Source: Candidatus Sulfotelmatobacter sp. (GTDB lineage: Bacteria; Eisenbacteria; RBG-16-71-46). From it: a stretch of DNA of 64,000 nt. A program made the position numbers and the translations under genes. The stretch lies in assembly GCA_035498555.1 (NCBI GenBank), contig DATKAB010000045.1, forward strand, positions 27,422 to 91,421, read 5' to 3'. Shown here one piece after another: positions 43,806 to 53,305 of the stretch; within the stretch, counting starts at the first letter, position 1; every line of letters begins with the position of its first letter. The notes beneath the pieces were generated by a model. That model ran no database searches. It saw only the letters and a list, made by a program, of their open reading frames with translations, and was not told the DNA's origin.

Positions 43806-44452
43806 TGGCTCTCCAGCCGGCGCTGGCCGAAGCTCAGCTCGCCGGCGTTGATGTTGGCGGCCGGGTCCTCGCGATCCTGCCACCTCACGATCTTCCAGTC
43901 ACCATTCAATTTCGCGAAGGCCAGGTCGGTGTACCCGCGCGACAGCACCACCGCCGAATCCGAGCCGGCCAGCACCCCGAGCGCCAGGTACTTGCGATGG
44001 AGCAGCGCGGTGGTGGGCTGTCGGTCGTCCTCCGGCGCGGAAGGATCGGCCTGCCAGACGAACTCGTAGCTCGCGCCGGGCAGGAGCTGCGCGAACTTGA
44101 CGTAGAAGTTCTGCTCGTAACGCACCCCCCAGTTGAGATCCGGGGGAGCGTGTCCGCCGCTGGTGAATCGAGCCACGGTCGCGGGATCGAAGAACGCGTG
44201 GTAATCCACGCCATCCACGGTGCTGTCGGCATAGCCGTGCATGTAGACCGACTGGCCGTTGGTGGTGGCCTTGTCGGCGATCGCGAGCGCCATGGTCGCC
44301 AGCGTCGTATCGGGATCGGTGTATCTGCCGATCAGTGCCGATCCGGACGGCAGCTGCGGGCTGGCCGGCTTGAACAGCCCACAGCCTGCGCCGAGCAGCG
44401 CCGTGCCGAGCAGGAGCATCGGAGCGATCAACGTTCTCTTCGACCCGCTCAT
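43802..44452 (-). CDS. Lipoprotein, apparent paralogue of its downstream neighbour
   Basis: At 216 residues it has a lipobox ending at Cys24 (LLGAGC). The body ends in SRGYTDLAFAKLNGDWKIVR followed by WQDRED, which lines up with the WYIERWEDE ending of the next gene, and its middle part (VRYEQNFYVKFAQLLPGASY) fits the same fold. It is coupled on both sides by ATGA overlaps, to the beta-barrel gene before it and to the second lipoprotein after it. Likely an outer-membrane lipoprotein that works with the barrel. Confidence 0.75.
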   Translation of the reverse strand: MSGSKRTLIAPMLLLGTALLGAGCGLFKPASPQLPSGSALIGRYTDPDTTLATMALAIADKATTNGQSVYMHGYADSTVDGVDYHAFFDPATVARFTSGGHAPPDLNWGVRYEQNFYVKFAQLLPGASYEFVWQADPSAPEDDRQPTTALLHRKYLALGVLAGSDSAVVLSRGYTDLAFAKLNGDWKIVRWQDREDPAANINAGELSFGQRRLESQ

Positions 44453-46659
44453 GGTGTCCACGTCAGCGTCAGATCCCCGCTCCAGAAATCGCTCACCGAG
44501 AGCGGCGTCTGGTCCGCCCCGGAGAGCCCGTAGGTGGTAGAGCGGTTCCCGCGATAGTTGCGATTGAGGTTGCCCTGGAGCGTGCACCCGGGTGCCACGG
44601 GAATGTTCAGGGTCGCCCCGCCCGTGAGCGTCAGCGACGGCGAGCTCCGCTCGAGACCCAGCACGCCGTTGGTCGTGCTGTAACGTTCGATCAACAGATA
44701 GGACGGGGCGAGCCTCAGGGAGAACGCCGGAATCGGCGTGTAGCTGAGAGTGACGTCGAGCCTTCGGCTCCGGTCTTCGTCCGCCTTGCTGAAGACTTCG
44801 ATCGGGTCGGCCTCCGACTGCGGCAGGTAGTTGCCGCTGGGCTGAGACTGCAGGAAGTGGGTGACCGTCAGGTTGAGTCGCGGGGTCAGCACGGCGGCCA
44901 GGGTGGTGGTGGTGGTGTAGCTGAGCGCCAGGCGATTGCTTGAAGGTACGAACGGAAAGAACGTGTAGGTCGCACCAATCGCGTTGATCTGGCCGATAGT
45001 CAACCCGCCGAGTGTGAGCATGCTCCATTGCCACGTGGCGCGATAGCTGTGCGTTTCGGTGTTCGACGCCGTACTCGCCGCGGGAATGTTGATGAACTGG
45101 CTGCGTTGGACCTCGAGCTTCACGTTGGTCGAGATGTTGTTCGTGATCCTGAGGTTGGGTGTGATCGAATAGGACTGGTTGTACTGGTCGTGCGGGACGG
45201 GAGTGGTCGGGTAGCTGCCGATGGTTTCGTAGGTGAACGACGTGAGCCCGATGCTGGCGAGGAACTGGACGTTGAAGTTCTGGGTCGCCGACCAGGTGGC
45301 CTGGCCGTTGAGCGAGTTGGCCTCCTGATTCTCGCGATAGCCGCCGGTGGGCGCGAAGCGAGGAAACGCCGAGATGGTGTGGGCCATTCCAAATTGCCCC
45401 TGCAGCACCCAGTTGCCGATCTCGTAGTTGCCGTTGGCGCCGAAGCCGGCGTTGTCGAGGGTCTTGAGCGAGCTGGTGGCACCGGCGGTAGCGTTGGTGG
45501 TGGCGCCCAGATTTCCCGTGATGTTGAGCTGGCGCCCGTTGTCCTGACGAAGCCGCAGCGCCCCGTCCACGCTGTTGTTCAAGTTGTTGACTTGCTGGAC
45601 CTCGATGTACTGCTGGCCTGGCGGCGGGACCGCGAGCGTGTCCAACACCACGCTTCCAGCGGTCGCGACGCTGGTCTTGCTGAGCCGATAGTTCAGGTTG
45701 AACCCGACCGGGGCGTTCTGCCACAGCCCCAGCACGCCGCGGAGATCGGTGTTGAGATCGTGAGTCTGCACAGCGTCGGGCCCGGGGATGCCGTCGTCCA
45801 AGAACGGCACCCCGAGCCGCGCCAGATTCCCGGAAACGCTCCCGTTCAGATCGTGGGTGAGCCAGGCCCCCGGCGAGTAGCGCGCCTCGCCGGTGAGCGA
45901 ACCGGACAATCCGCGCTTGAACTGATCGATCTGATGGGCATCCACGACCCCGCCGACCAGGTTGAGCTTGGTGGTGAGACCTCGCGCCGGGCGTTGCTGC
46001 GAGTTGATGGTCAGGCCATAGGTGTTGTTGCTGTTCGCGTAGTTGTTGATGGAACCGGGCGTGTTGTTGCTATTCCCCTGCAGGCTGGCGTTCATGCCCG
46101 CCCACAGGTCTCTTTGAATGCGCCAGTTCAAGTTGGTGGTCGACGCCGTCGTGGTGTTGACGTTGGTGAGCCCGCCGGTCTGGGTTCGCTGGGTCGAGAT
46201 GTTGGTGTTGTTGTTGATCTGGAAGCCACCCCGCGTCAACGCGAGCGTCAGATTGTTGGTCCAGGTGCTTTGCTGCTGCGCGATGTTGTACAGGCTCTGA
46301 TAGTTCATCGTGTTGCTGTTGGCCTGGTTCGCCAGCGGATTGAACCGCTCGCGGGTCATGATCGGACCCACGCTGTCGACCGGCACCCCGAGGCTGTCGG
46401 CCATCACCACCAGGCGCCCGATGCTCCAGCGGTAGCGGATCGAGAGGGCTCGCAGGGTATCGGGGGTCTCGTGGAGGCTGTCGGCGATCGGGAACAGCCG
46501 TGGGAACGAAAGCCCCAGCGTGTCTCGCAGCAAGGTGGTGTCGGCAAAGGCGTAACGGGCGTCCGAATTGGACGTCTGGGCGCGCCCCGGCTGGCTGATG
46601 AGCAGGGGAGCGAAGAACAAGGGAAGGAGGAAGGGCGCCAGCCGGCGCGTTGGATTCAT
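44449..46659 (-). CDS. Large outer-membrane beta-barrel protein, function unknown
   Basis: At 736 residues it has a signal peptide (RLAPFLLPLFFAPLLISQPG to about residue 28), then a short helical part that resembles a LysM-like module (LRALSIRYRWSIGRLVVMAD), and about 600 residues of alternating beta-strands rich in Asn, Thr, Ser and Gln (NLTLALTRGGFQINNNTNIS, LRITNNISTNVKLEVQRSQF). It ends in GDLTLTWTP. The strand content suggests a barrel of more than 20 strands. It has some likeness in texture to SprA-type type-9 proteins, but is far shorter; I would not name it. The ATG at 46659 is chosen because it starts right before the signal peptide. Confidence 0.72.
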   Translation of the reverse strand: MNPTRRLAPFLLPLFFAPLLISQPGRAQTSNSDARYAFADTTLLRDTLGLSFPRLFPIADSLHETPDTLRALSIRYRWSIGRLVVMADSLGVPVDSVGPIMTRERFNPLANQANSNTMNYQSLYNIAQQQSTWTNNLTLALTRGGFQINNNTNISTQRTQTGGLTNVNTTTASTTNLNWRIQRDLWAGMNASLQGNSNNTPGSINNYANSNNTYGLTINSQQRPARGLTTKLNLVGGVVDAHQIDQFKRGLSGSLTGEARYSPGAWLTHDLNGSVSGNLARLGVPFLDDGIPGPDAVQTHDLNTDLRGVLGLWQNAPVGFNLNYRLSKTSVATAGSVVLDTLAVPPPGQQYIEVQQVNNLNNSVDGALRLRQDNGRQLNITGNLGATTNATAGATSSLKTLDNAGFGANGNYEIGNWVLQGQFGMAHTISAFPRFAPTGGYRENQEANSLNGQATWSATQNFNVQFLASIGLTSFTYETIGSYPTTPVPHDQYNQSYSITPNLRITNNISTNVKLEVQRSQFINIPAASTASNTETHSYRATWQWSMLTLGGLTIGQINAIGATYTFFPFVPSSNRLALSYTTTTTLAAVLTPRLNLTVTHFLQSQPSGNYLPQSEADPIEVFSKADEDRSRRLDVTLSYTPIPAFSLRLAPSYLLIERYSTTNGVLGLERSSPSLTLTGGATLNIPVAPGCTLQGNLNRNYRGNRSTTYGLSGADQTPLSVSDFWSGDLTLTWTP

Positions 46660-46696
46660 GCTCTCGCGGGGTGAGACCCGGGGAAGGGAGGACACA

Positions 46697-46726
46697 AGGC
46701 TAGCATCGGCAGGAAATCGCGGTCAA
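46697..46726 (-). promoter_or_regulatory. Sigma-70 promoter of the barrel/lipoprotein operon
   Basis: On the minus strand TTGACC (46726-46721) and TAGCCT (46702-46697) with an 18-base spacer, 37 bases ahead of the start codon. Confidence 0.55.
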
Positions 46727-46866
46727 AGCTCAGGATTCAGCGGGAACCTGCCGATGCTGCGAGAGCAGGCGGCTACGCGCGGCCAGGGACGTGGTGGGAC
46801 GCAGCTTCTACCCCGAAACCTGGCGCGAGGGCGAGAAAAAGCGGGCCTCCCACAGGGAGGTCCACC

Positions 46867-46896
46867 TTGCCGAGCCCGAGATTCCGGGTGTAGCGT
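46867..46896 (+). promoter_or_regulatory. Possible promoter of the mreB operon
   Basis: TTGCCG (46867-46872) and TAGCGT (46891-46896) with an 18-base spacer, 110 bases before mreB. The rest of the divergent region 46727-47006 has no gene I can support. Confidence 0.45.
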
Positions 46897-47006
46897 GCCG
46901 GCGCCCATGTGGCAGGGACGCTGCGGGGCTCCCGCGCAGTGCCTTCGCTCGTCGTCCGATCGGAACGCCCGAGCCCCAGCCGGGGCCGGCCATCGATGAG
47001 GCAGGG

Positions 47007-48044
47007 ATGTTTCTCGACAGTCTGATGGGGTTCTTCTCAACCGACGTGGCCATGGACCTGGGCACGGCGAATACCCTCGTTTACGTCCGGGGGCGTGGCA
47101 TCGTCTTGAACGAGCCGTCGGTGGTGGCGGTGGACAAGGCCACCGGCCGGGTACTGGCGGTGGGGGCCGAGGCCAAGCTGATGCTGGGCCGCACCCCCGA
47201 CGAGATCAACGCCGTGCGCCCGCTGAAGGACGGCGTGATCGCCGACTTCGAGCTGACCGAGGACCTGCTGCGCGAGTTCGTCCAGCGCGTCCAGAAGCAC
47301 AAGTTCCTGGTGCGGCCGCGCATCATCATCTGCGTGCCCTCCGGCATCACTGAGGTCGAGAAGCGCGCGGTGCGCGATTCGGCCGAGCGCGCCGGCGCGC
47401 GCGACGTCCAGCTCGTGCCCGAGCCGATCGCGGCCGCGATCGGCGTGGGGCTCCCGGTGGATACGCCGACCGGCAACATGGTGGTGGACATCGGCGGCGG
47501 CACCACCGAAATCGCGGTCATCGCCCTGAACGGCATCGTCACCAAGACCTCGATCCGCGTCGGCGGCGACGAAATGGACGAGGCGATCGTCAACTACGCG
47601 AAGAAGGCCTACAACATGATGATCGGCGAGCAGACCGCCGAGCGCATCAAGATCGAGATCGGCTCGGCCTTCCCGCTCCCAGAAGAAATGGACATGGAGA
47701 TCAAGGGCCGCGACCTGGTGCGCGGCATTCCGCGCACGCTGCGGGTCTCGAGCGTCGAGATTCGCGAGGCGCTGCAGGAGCCGGTCGGCGCGATCGTCAA
47801 CGCGCTGCGCGAATGTCTCGAGCGAACCCCGCCCGAGCTGGCCGCCGACATCGTCGACCGCGGCATCTTCATGACCGGCGGCGGCGCGCTGCTGCGGGGG
47901 CTCGACCTGCTGATGCGCGAAGTCACCAACCTCAACATCCGGGTCGCCAACGATCCCCTCACCTGCGTGGTGCTGGGCGCCGGCAAGATCCTCGAAAACA
48001 TGGACAGTTACGAGAAAGTGGTGCTGAGCAGCCACAAGGATTGA
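47007..48044 (+). CDS. mreB: Rod-shape actin homologue MreB
   Basis: At 345 residues it is a complete MreB. It has MDLGTANTLVYVRGRGIVLN (phosphate 1), MVVDIGGGTTEIAVIALNGI (phosphate 2), and GIFMTGGGALLRGLD (adenosine motif). MreB filaments guide wall synthesis during elongation. I chose the ATG at 47007, with GAGGCAGGG upstream; the frame is open to 46791, but these 72 residues are not protein-like. It opens the cell-shape operon and lies 4 bases ahead of mreC. Confidence 0.97.
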   Translation: MFLDSLMGFFSTDVAMDLGTANTLVYVRGRGIVLNEPSVVAVDKATGRVLAVGAEAKLMLGRTPDEINAVRPLKDGVIADFELTEDLLREFVQRVQKHKFLVRPRIIICVPSGITEVEKRAVRDSAERAGARDVQLVPEPIAAAIGVGLPVDTPTGNMVVDIGGGTTEIAVIALNGIVTKTSIRVGGDEMDEAIVNYAKKAYNMMIGEQTAERIKIEIGSAFPLPEEMDMEIKGRDLVRGIPRTLRVSSVEIREALQEPVGAIVNALRECLERTPPELAADIVDRGIFMTGGGALLRGLDLLMREVTNLNIRVANDPLTCVVLGAGKILENMDSYEKVVLSSHKD

Positions 48045-48048
48045 TCGC

Positions 48049-48879
48049 ATGGGAGGCTTCCTGCCTCCGGCGCAGCGCCACAGCGGACTGGCTCTCGCCA
48101 TCTGTACCTTTCTGTCACTCCTGCTCCTCGCGACCGGCGAACGCCTGCCGATCGCGTCGCTGCGCGGCATTGGCGCGTTTGTGTTCGCGCCCTTCGACCG
48201 CGTCGTGCTGTCGGTGGATCGACTGGCGGCCGCCTGGTCGGAGAACCAGCAGCTGCACCTGCGCATCGCGGCACTCGAGCTCGAGAACGAGCGCCTGCGC
48301 GCCGGCGGCGAGGAGAACGAGCGGCTCCGCCAGCAGCTCAACCTGCCCCTCTACCACGCGCGGCCCCTCAAGGCGGTCGAGATCCTCTCGCTCTCTGGAG
48401 AGGGGTTGGTGACTTCCGCCACGCTGAGCGCCGGCCGACATGGCGGCGTGCACGAGGGCGATCCGGTGGTCACCACCGAGGGCCTGCTCGGACGGGTGAG
48501 CGAGGTCTATCCGGACCTGAGCCGCGCCCTGCTCCTGACCGATCCCAACGTCGCGGTGGCCTGCGAGGTGGAGAGCACCGGAGTGCTGGGCGTCGTGCGC
48601 TTCAACACCGCGCCGCGCCCGCGCCTGGTGCTCACCAACGTGCCGCTCGGCGACACCGTGACGATCGGCGAGCGCGTGGTCACCTCGGGGCTCTCGCAGC
48701 ACTTTCCGCGCGGTTTGCTGGTGGGCCGGGTGGCGCGCGTGGGCTCGGATCCCAGCGGGCTCACCCAGGACATCGAGATCGCGCCGGCGGCGCGGCTCTC
48801 GCGCATCCGCCACGCGTTCGTGCTCCTGATCGCCGGCGCCGACAAGCCGGCCGAGACGAAATCGGCGGTGAACCCATGA
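48049..48879 (+). CDS. mreC: Rod-shape-determining protein MreC
   Basis: At 276 residues it has an N-terminal membrane helix (LALAICTFLSLLLLATG), a coiled coil at about 65-97 (LHLRIAALELENERLR), and the periplasmic beta-barrels (TEGLLGRVSEVYPDLSRALL, GERVVTSGLSQHFPRGLLVG). MreC links MreB to PBP2 and RodA. Its stop overlaps the mreD start. Confidence 0.95.
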   Translation: MGGFLPPAQRHSGLALAICTFLSLLLLATGERLPIASLRGIGAFVFAPFDRVVLSVDRLAAAWSENQQLHLRIAALELENERLRAGGEENERLRQQLNLPLYHARPLKAVEILSLSGEGLVTSATLSAGRHGGVHEGDPVVTTEGLLGRVSEVYPDLSRALLLTDPNVAVACEVESTGVLGVVRFNTAPRPRLVLTNVPLGDTVTIGERVVTSGLSQHFPRGLLVGRVARVGSDPSGLTQDIEIAPAARLSRIRHAFVLLIAGADKPAETKSAVNP

Positions 48880-49391
48880 GGAGCGGCGGATTGAGCATCC
48901 TGCTGATGCTGCTGGTGGCGCTGCTGCTTCGCTCGACCGCGCTGTCGGTACTGGGAGCGCGCGGCGTGGTGATCGACGTGCTGGCGTTCGCGACCGTCGC
49001 CTGGTCGCTTCGCTACGGCGAAACCTCGGGCACGCTGCTCGGCTTCACGATCGGCCTGCTCGCCGACCTCGACGACGGCCACTGGCTGGGACGGCACGCG
49101 CTGGTGCTGGCGCTGCTCGGCTACGCGATCGGAAGGTTGAGTCACACGCTGGTGCGCGAGCGCACGCGCACTCATCTCGTGGTGCTGGCGATCGCCACCG
49201 CCGTGCATCAGACCTGGTGCACCGCCTTCGATCTCACCGGCGTCGCCGGCTGGCCCTATCTGCTCCAGCGCGTCGCGTTGTCGGTCGCGGTGACCGCCCC
49301 GCTCGGCGCGCTGCTGATCGCGCTCGCCCGGCGCCTCTACGGCCGACCCCTGTTCCCGCATGGCCCTCTCGGCGCCGGAACGACAGGCTAG
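48876..49391 (+). CDS. mreD: Rod-shape-determining membrane protein MreD
   Basis: At 171 residues it has about five membrane helices (LSILLMLLVALLLRSTALSV, GETSGTLLGFTIGLLADLDD, LQRVALSVAVTAPLGALLIA). The assignment rests on size, topology and place between mreC and mrdA, as MreD is poorly conserved. The ATG overlaps the mreC stop by 4 bases, and its last 32 bases overlap mrdA. Confidence 0.9.
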   Translation: MRSGGLSILLMLLVALLLRSTALSVLGARGVVIDVLAFATVAWSLRYGETSGTLLGFTIGLLADLDDGHWLGRHALVLALLGYAIGRLSHTLVRERTRTHLVVLAIATAVHQTWCTAFDLTGVAGWPYLLQRVALSVAVTAPLGALLIALARRLYGRPLFPHGPLGAGTTG

Positions 49392-51234
49392 GGAACAGCG
49401 CTTCCGGCTGCTCGCCGGAGTGGCGCTGGCGGGCTTCGGGCTCGTCACGCTCGGGCTCCTGCGCCTGCAGGTGGCCGAGCACGAGCGCTACGCCGAGCTC
49501 TCCAAGGAGAATCGCGTGCGGCTCGAGGTGCTGCGCGCGCCGCGCGGCGCGATCTACGATCGCAACGGCGAGCTGCTGGCCGACAGCGCCCCGAGCTTCA
49601 CCATCCTCTTCAGCCCGTTCCCGGCCGAGAGCGCTCAGCGCGCGGCGGTGACCCGGACCTCGGTATGGCTGAGCCGGGTCTCGAAGCTCACCGGCGTCGA
49701 CAGCAACGACGTGCGCCGTCTGGTGTCGCAGGCCAATCACTCGGGGCACAGCTCGCCGCTGCTGCGCGACGCGCCCTTCGCGGTGCTGGCCGGGGTCGAG
49801 GAGTCGCGCGCGGAATTGCCCGGCATCGAAGTGCAGGTGGAGCCGCTGCGGCGCTACCCGAACGGCGCGCTGGCAGCGCACCTGCTCGGCTACGCCGGCG
49901 AGATCAACGACACCGAGCTCGATTCGCTCACGGACCAGGGCTATCAGTCGGGCGACCTGCTGGGCAGGAGCGGGGTCGAAAAGAGCTACGAGGAGATCCT
50001 GCGCGGCCACGACGGCGCCGAGTACGTGGTGGTGAACGCGATGGGCAAGCGCGTCTCGGCGCTGGCCGGCGAGCCGCCGCGGCCGCCGGTCCCCGGCCAC
50101 GATCTGGTGCTCACCCTGGATCTCAAGGTCCAGCGCGCGCTCGAGGCCGCGATGCGCAACGTCGCCCGCGGCGCGGCGGTGGTGGTGGATCCACGCGACG
50201 GCGGGATCCTGGCGCTGGTCAGTCGCCCGGCCTTCGACCCCAACGAGTTCTCGCACGGGCTGAGCTACGAGCGCTGGAACGAGCTGAACAGCGCGGCCGC
50301 CAATCCGCTGCTCGACCGCGCGATTCAGGGCATGTATCCACCCGGATCGACCTTCAAGATCGTCTCGATGATGGCCGGCATGCGTGCCGGCGTGGTCAAT
50401 CCCGGGACCCGGCTCCAGCCCTGCACTGGCCACTACCAGTTCGGCAGCCGCGCGTTCGGCTGCTGGAAGCACGAAGGCCACGGCTCCCTCAACCTGGTGG
50501 AGGCGCTGGCCAAGTCCTGCGACGTCTACTTCTATCAGGTGGGACTGGCGCTCGGGCTTCCGCGCCTCGAGGAGGCGGCGCGCGAGTTCGGGCTCGGGGA
50601 ACGCACCGGCGTCGACCTGCCTGAGGAGCGGCGCGGGCTGGTGCCGGGCGAGTCGTGGTACGACCGGCGCTTCGGCGCCGGGCGCTGGAGCAAGGGGCTG
50701 GTGCTCAACATCGCGATCGGCCAGGGCGAATTGCTGGTGACGCCGATCCAGCTCGCGCTGCTGTGCGCCGAATCGGCCAATGGCGGACACGCGGTGCGCC
50801 CGCACATCGTACGCGCGGTGCGCGGCGTGCAGGACTTCCACCAGCCGAAGCCTCTGCAGGCCGGCTTCGCGGCGCCGCCGCGCGCCTGGGAAGCGTTGCA
50901 TCAGGCCATGGAGGACGTGGTCGACGACGGCACCGCCACGCTCGCGAGAATTCCCGGGATCTCGATCGCCGGCAAGACCGGCACCGCGCAGAACCCGCAC
51001 GGCAAGGATCACGCGCTGTTCGTCTGTTACGCCCCGGCCAACCAGCCGACCCTGGCGATGTCGTTCGTGGTCGAGAACAGCGGCCACGGCGGAGTCATCT
51101 GCGCGCCGATCGCGAGCGAGGTGCTTCGGCGCGTGCTCGGTTCGGATTCGACGCACGTGACGCCGTTGATGGCCAGACACGCGGCGCGCGACACCCTGGC
51201 GGCCGACACCACCGGAGTCGAGAGTGGCGATTAG
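49360..51234 (+). CDS. mrdA: Penicillin-binding protein 2 (elongation transpeptidase)
   Basis: At 624 residues it has one membrane helix near residues 17-35, a pedestal domain with RLEVLRAPRGAIYDRNGELL, and the transpeptidase domain with the three motifs S330-x-x-K333 (PGSTFKI), S386-C-D and K539-T-G (KTGTAQ). PBP2 cross-links peptidoglycan with RodA during cell elongation. The start ATG at 49360 lies 32 bases inside mreD, with the first residues MALSAPERQAREQRF before the helix. It overlaps rodA by 11 bases. Confidence 0.96.
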   Translation: MALSAPERQAREQRFRLLAGVALAGFGLVTLGLLRLQVAEHERYAELSKENRVRLEVLRAPRGAIYDRNGELLADSAPSFTILFSPFPAESAQRAAVTRTSVWLSRVSKLTGVDSNDVRRLVSQANHSGHSSPLLRDAPFAVLAGVEESRAELPGIEVQVEPLRRYPNGALAAHLLGYAGEINDTELDSLTDQGYQSGDLLGRSGVEKSYEEILRGHDGAEYVVVNAMGKRVSALAGEPPRPPVPGHDLVLTLDLKVQRALEAAMRNVARGAAVVVDPRDGGILALVSRPAFDPNEFSHGLSYERWNELNSAAANPLLDRAIQGMYPPGSTFKIVSMMAGMRAGVVNPGTRLQPCTGHYQFGSRAFGCWKHEGHGSLNLVEALAKSCDVYFYQVGLALGLPRLEEAAREFGLGERTGVDLPEERRGLVPGESWYDRRFGAGRWSKGLVLNIAIGQGELLVTPIQLALLCAESANGGHAVRPHIVRAVRGVQDFHQPKPLQAGFAAPPRAWEALHQAMEDVVDDGTATLARIPGISIAGKTGTAQNPHGKDHALFVCYAPANQPTLAMSFVVENSGHGGVICAPIASEVLRRVLGSDSTHVTPLMARHAARDTLAADTTGVESGD

Positions 51235-52450
51235 GCTCCGCTGGCGGCTGCCGCCGATCGATCTCCCGCTGGCCGGCGCGGCGCTCGGGCTGGTCATCAT
51301 CGGCCTGCTCACCGTGTACAGCGCGACCACCGTGCCGGGTGCTCATCAGGGACTGTGGCTGAAGCAGCTGTTGTGGGCGTTCCTGGCGGTGGCTGCCGCC
51401 TGGCTGGTGGTTGCGGTCCCCTTTCGCATCTTCGACTCGCTCGCGTGGCCGGCCTACGTGGTCTCGGTGCTGCTGCTGGCCGCGGTGCTGGTGGTGGGCA
51501 CCAGCGTGATGGGCGCCAAACGCTGGCTCGACCTCGGCCCGCTGCGCTTCCAGCCCTCGGAGCTCGCGAAGATCGCCACGGTGTGGGTGCTGGCGCGACG
51601 CTTCGACAACCCGCGGCTCGACCTGCGCCGCGTGCGCGACTGGCTGCTGCCGCTGTTCCTGGTGCTGGTGCCGATGGCGCTGGTGGCGAAGGAGCCCGAC
51701 CTCGGCACGTCGCTGGCGTTCCCGGTGATGCTGGTGACCATGTACTACTGGGCCGGCATGCCGCTCTCGCAGCTGCTGCTCGGGCTGTCGCCGGTGCTGA
51801 ACGTGGTGCTGTTCTTCGTCACCGGATCGCTGTGGTGGTTCGCGGGCCTGTTCGCGGCCCTCCTGGCCCTGATCCGGCCGCGTCCGGTGGTGCTGGCGGT
51901 GATCCTGGCGGTGAACGGCGCGGTGGCCTACGCGGTGCCGCACCTGTGGGACCACCTGCACGACTACCAGAAGCGGCGCATCGAGACCTTCCTCAATCCC
52001 GGGAGCGATCCGTACGGGGCGGGCTACCAGATCATCCAGTCGCGCATCGCGATCGGCTCGGGCGGGGTGATGGGCAAGGGTTACCTCAAGGGATCGCAAA
52101 AGGCGCTCGCCTATCTGCCCATGCGTCACACCGACTTCATCTATTCCGTGGTGGGAGAAGAGCTGGGCTTTCTCGGCTCATTGACGGTGGTGATACTTTA
52201 CGTGCTGCTCATCCTACGCGGCTATCGGATCGCGATGGTGGCGCGAAGTCAGTTCGCGAGCCTGATGGCGGTGGGACTGGTGAGCGCGCTCTTCTATCAC
52301 ATCATGGTGAACATGCTGATGACGATCGGTTGGGCCCCGGTGACCGGCCTGCCCCTTCCTCTGATCTCGTACGGTGGCACGGCGCTGGTGGTGAACGCGG
52401 TGCAGATCGGCCTGCTCGAGAACGTGGCGTTGAGAAGGCGGGAGACCTGA
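51224..52450 (+). CDS. rodA: RodA peptidoglycan polymerase (SEDS family)
   Basis: At 408 residues it has about ten membrane helices and the SEDS motifs: GAKRWLDLGPLRFQPSELAK, KEPDLGTSLAFPVMLVTMYY (with the catalytic-region Asp), and HTDFIYSVVGEELGFLGSL. It polymerises glycan strands from lipid II together with PBP2. The start overlaps mrdA, and its stop shares a base with the lgt start (TGATG). Confidence 0.96.
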   Translation: MAIRLRWRLPPIDLPLAGAALGLVIIGLLTVYSATTVPGAHQGLWLKQLLWAFLAVAAAWLVVAVPFRIFDSLAWPAYVVSVLLLAAVLVVGTSVMGAKRWLDLGPLRFQPSELAKIATVWVLARRFDNPRLDLRRVRDWLLPLFLVLVPMALVAKEPDLGTSLAFPVMLVTMYYWAGMPLSQLLLGLSPVLNVVLFFVTGSLWWFAGLFAALLALIRPRPVVLAVILAVNGAVAYAVPHLWDHLHDYQKRRIETFLNPGSDPYGAGYQIIQSRIAIGSGGVMGKGYLKGSQKALAYLPMRHTDFIYSVVGEELGFLGSLTVVILYVLLILRGYRIAMVARSQFASLMAVGLVSALFYHIMVNMLMTIGWAPVTGLPLPLISYGGTALVVNAVQIGLLENVALRRRET

Positions 52451-53304
52451 TGCATCCCGAACTCTGGCACTGGGGAGCCATCCACCTCCGTTCGTACGGG
52501 GTGATGCTGGCGGTCGCATTCCTGGTCGGCACCTGGATCGCGACGCTGGAAGCGCGCCGCCTGCGCCTGGACGAGGATCGGCTGGTGACGGTGATCCTGG
52601 TGGCGCTGGTCTCGGGCGTGCTCGGAGCGCGCTTGCTCTACGTGCTCGAGCACGTCGAAGAGTTCCGCCGCGAGTGGGGCAGCATCTTCGCGCTCTGGCA
52701 GGGCGGATTGACGCTATACGGAGGCGTGGTGTCGGGCACCGTCGCCGGGCTGGTCACCGCGCGGCGACTCGGGCTGCCGATGTGGGTGACGGCCGACGCG
52801 CTCACGCCGGCGGTGGCGCTGGGCACGATGTTCGGCCGCGTCGGCTGCTTCCTCAACGGTTGCTGCTACGGCCGGCCGACGCGGATGCCGTGGGGCGTGG
52901 TGTTTCCGCCCGACTCGTACGCCGGCCTCGAGTTCGGCAACGCGCGGCTGCATCCTTCCCAGCTCTACGCCGCCTTCGCGGGACTCATCCTGTTCCTGAT
53001 CTTCTGGGGCATTCGCACGCGAACCCGGGTGGCTGGAGTCCTGTTCTGGACCTTCATCGCCGTGTTCGCGGTGCTTCGCATCGGCATCGACTTCACGCGC
53101 GCATGGGAGCGCGACGCCCAGGTCTTCACGATCCGCGATCTGCCGATCACCGAGAGCCAGATCACCAGTGGCGTGCTGATCCTGTTCGCGGTGCTGATGA
53201 TCCTGCGTCTCCAGCGGGCATCGCGCAGCCCCGCGGCGCCCTCGGCCCGCGCCGGCAGCGCCGCGCCGCCCGAGCCGGTGTCGTCCGCCGCGCCTCGGGG
53301 CTGA
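52450..53304 (+). CDS. lgt: Prolipoprotein diacylglyceryl transferase
   Basis: At 284 residues it has about seven membrane helices and the Lgt signature FGRVGCFLNGCCYGRPT, with HPSQLYAAFAGL further on. Lgt puts diacylglycerol on the lipobox cysteine of lipoproteins, several of which are encoded in this window. The last 25 or so residues are a Pro/Ala/Ser-rich tail not needed for activity. Confidence 0.96.
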   Translation: MHPELWHWGAIHLRSYGVMLAVAFLVGTWIATLEARRLRLDEDRLVTVILVALVSGVLGARLLYVLEHVEEFRREWGSIFALWQGGLTLYGGVVSGTVAGLVTARRLGLPMWVTADALTPAVALGTMFGRVGCFLNGCCYGRPTRMPWGVVFPPDSYAGLEFGNARLHPSQLYAAFAGLILFLIFWGIRTRTRVAGVLFWTFIAVFAVLRIGIDFTRAWERDAQVFTIRDLPITESQITSGVLILFAVLMILRLQRASRSPAAPSARAGSAAPPEPVSSAAPRG

Positions 53305-53305
53305 G

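Noticed and set aside
46791..47006. N-terminal extension of MreB by 72 residues
   Set aside because: MreB proteins start near the phosphate-1 motif; the extension is low-complexity shadow sequence over the promoter region.
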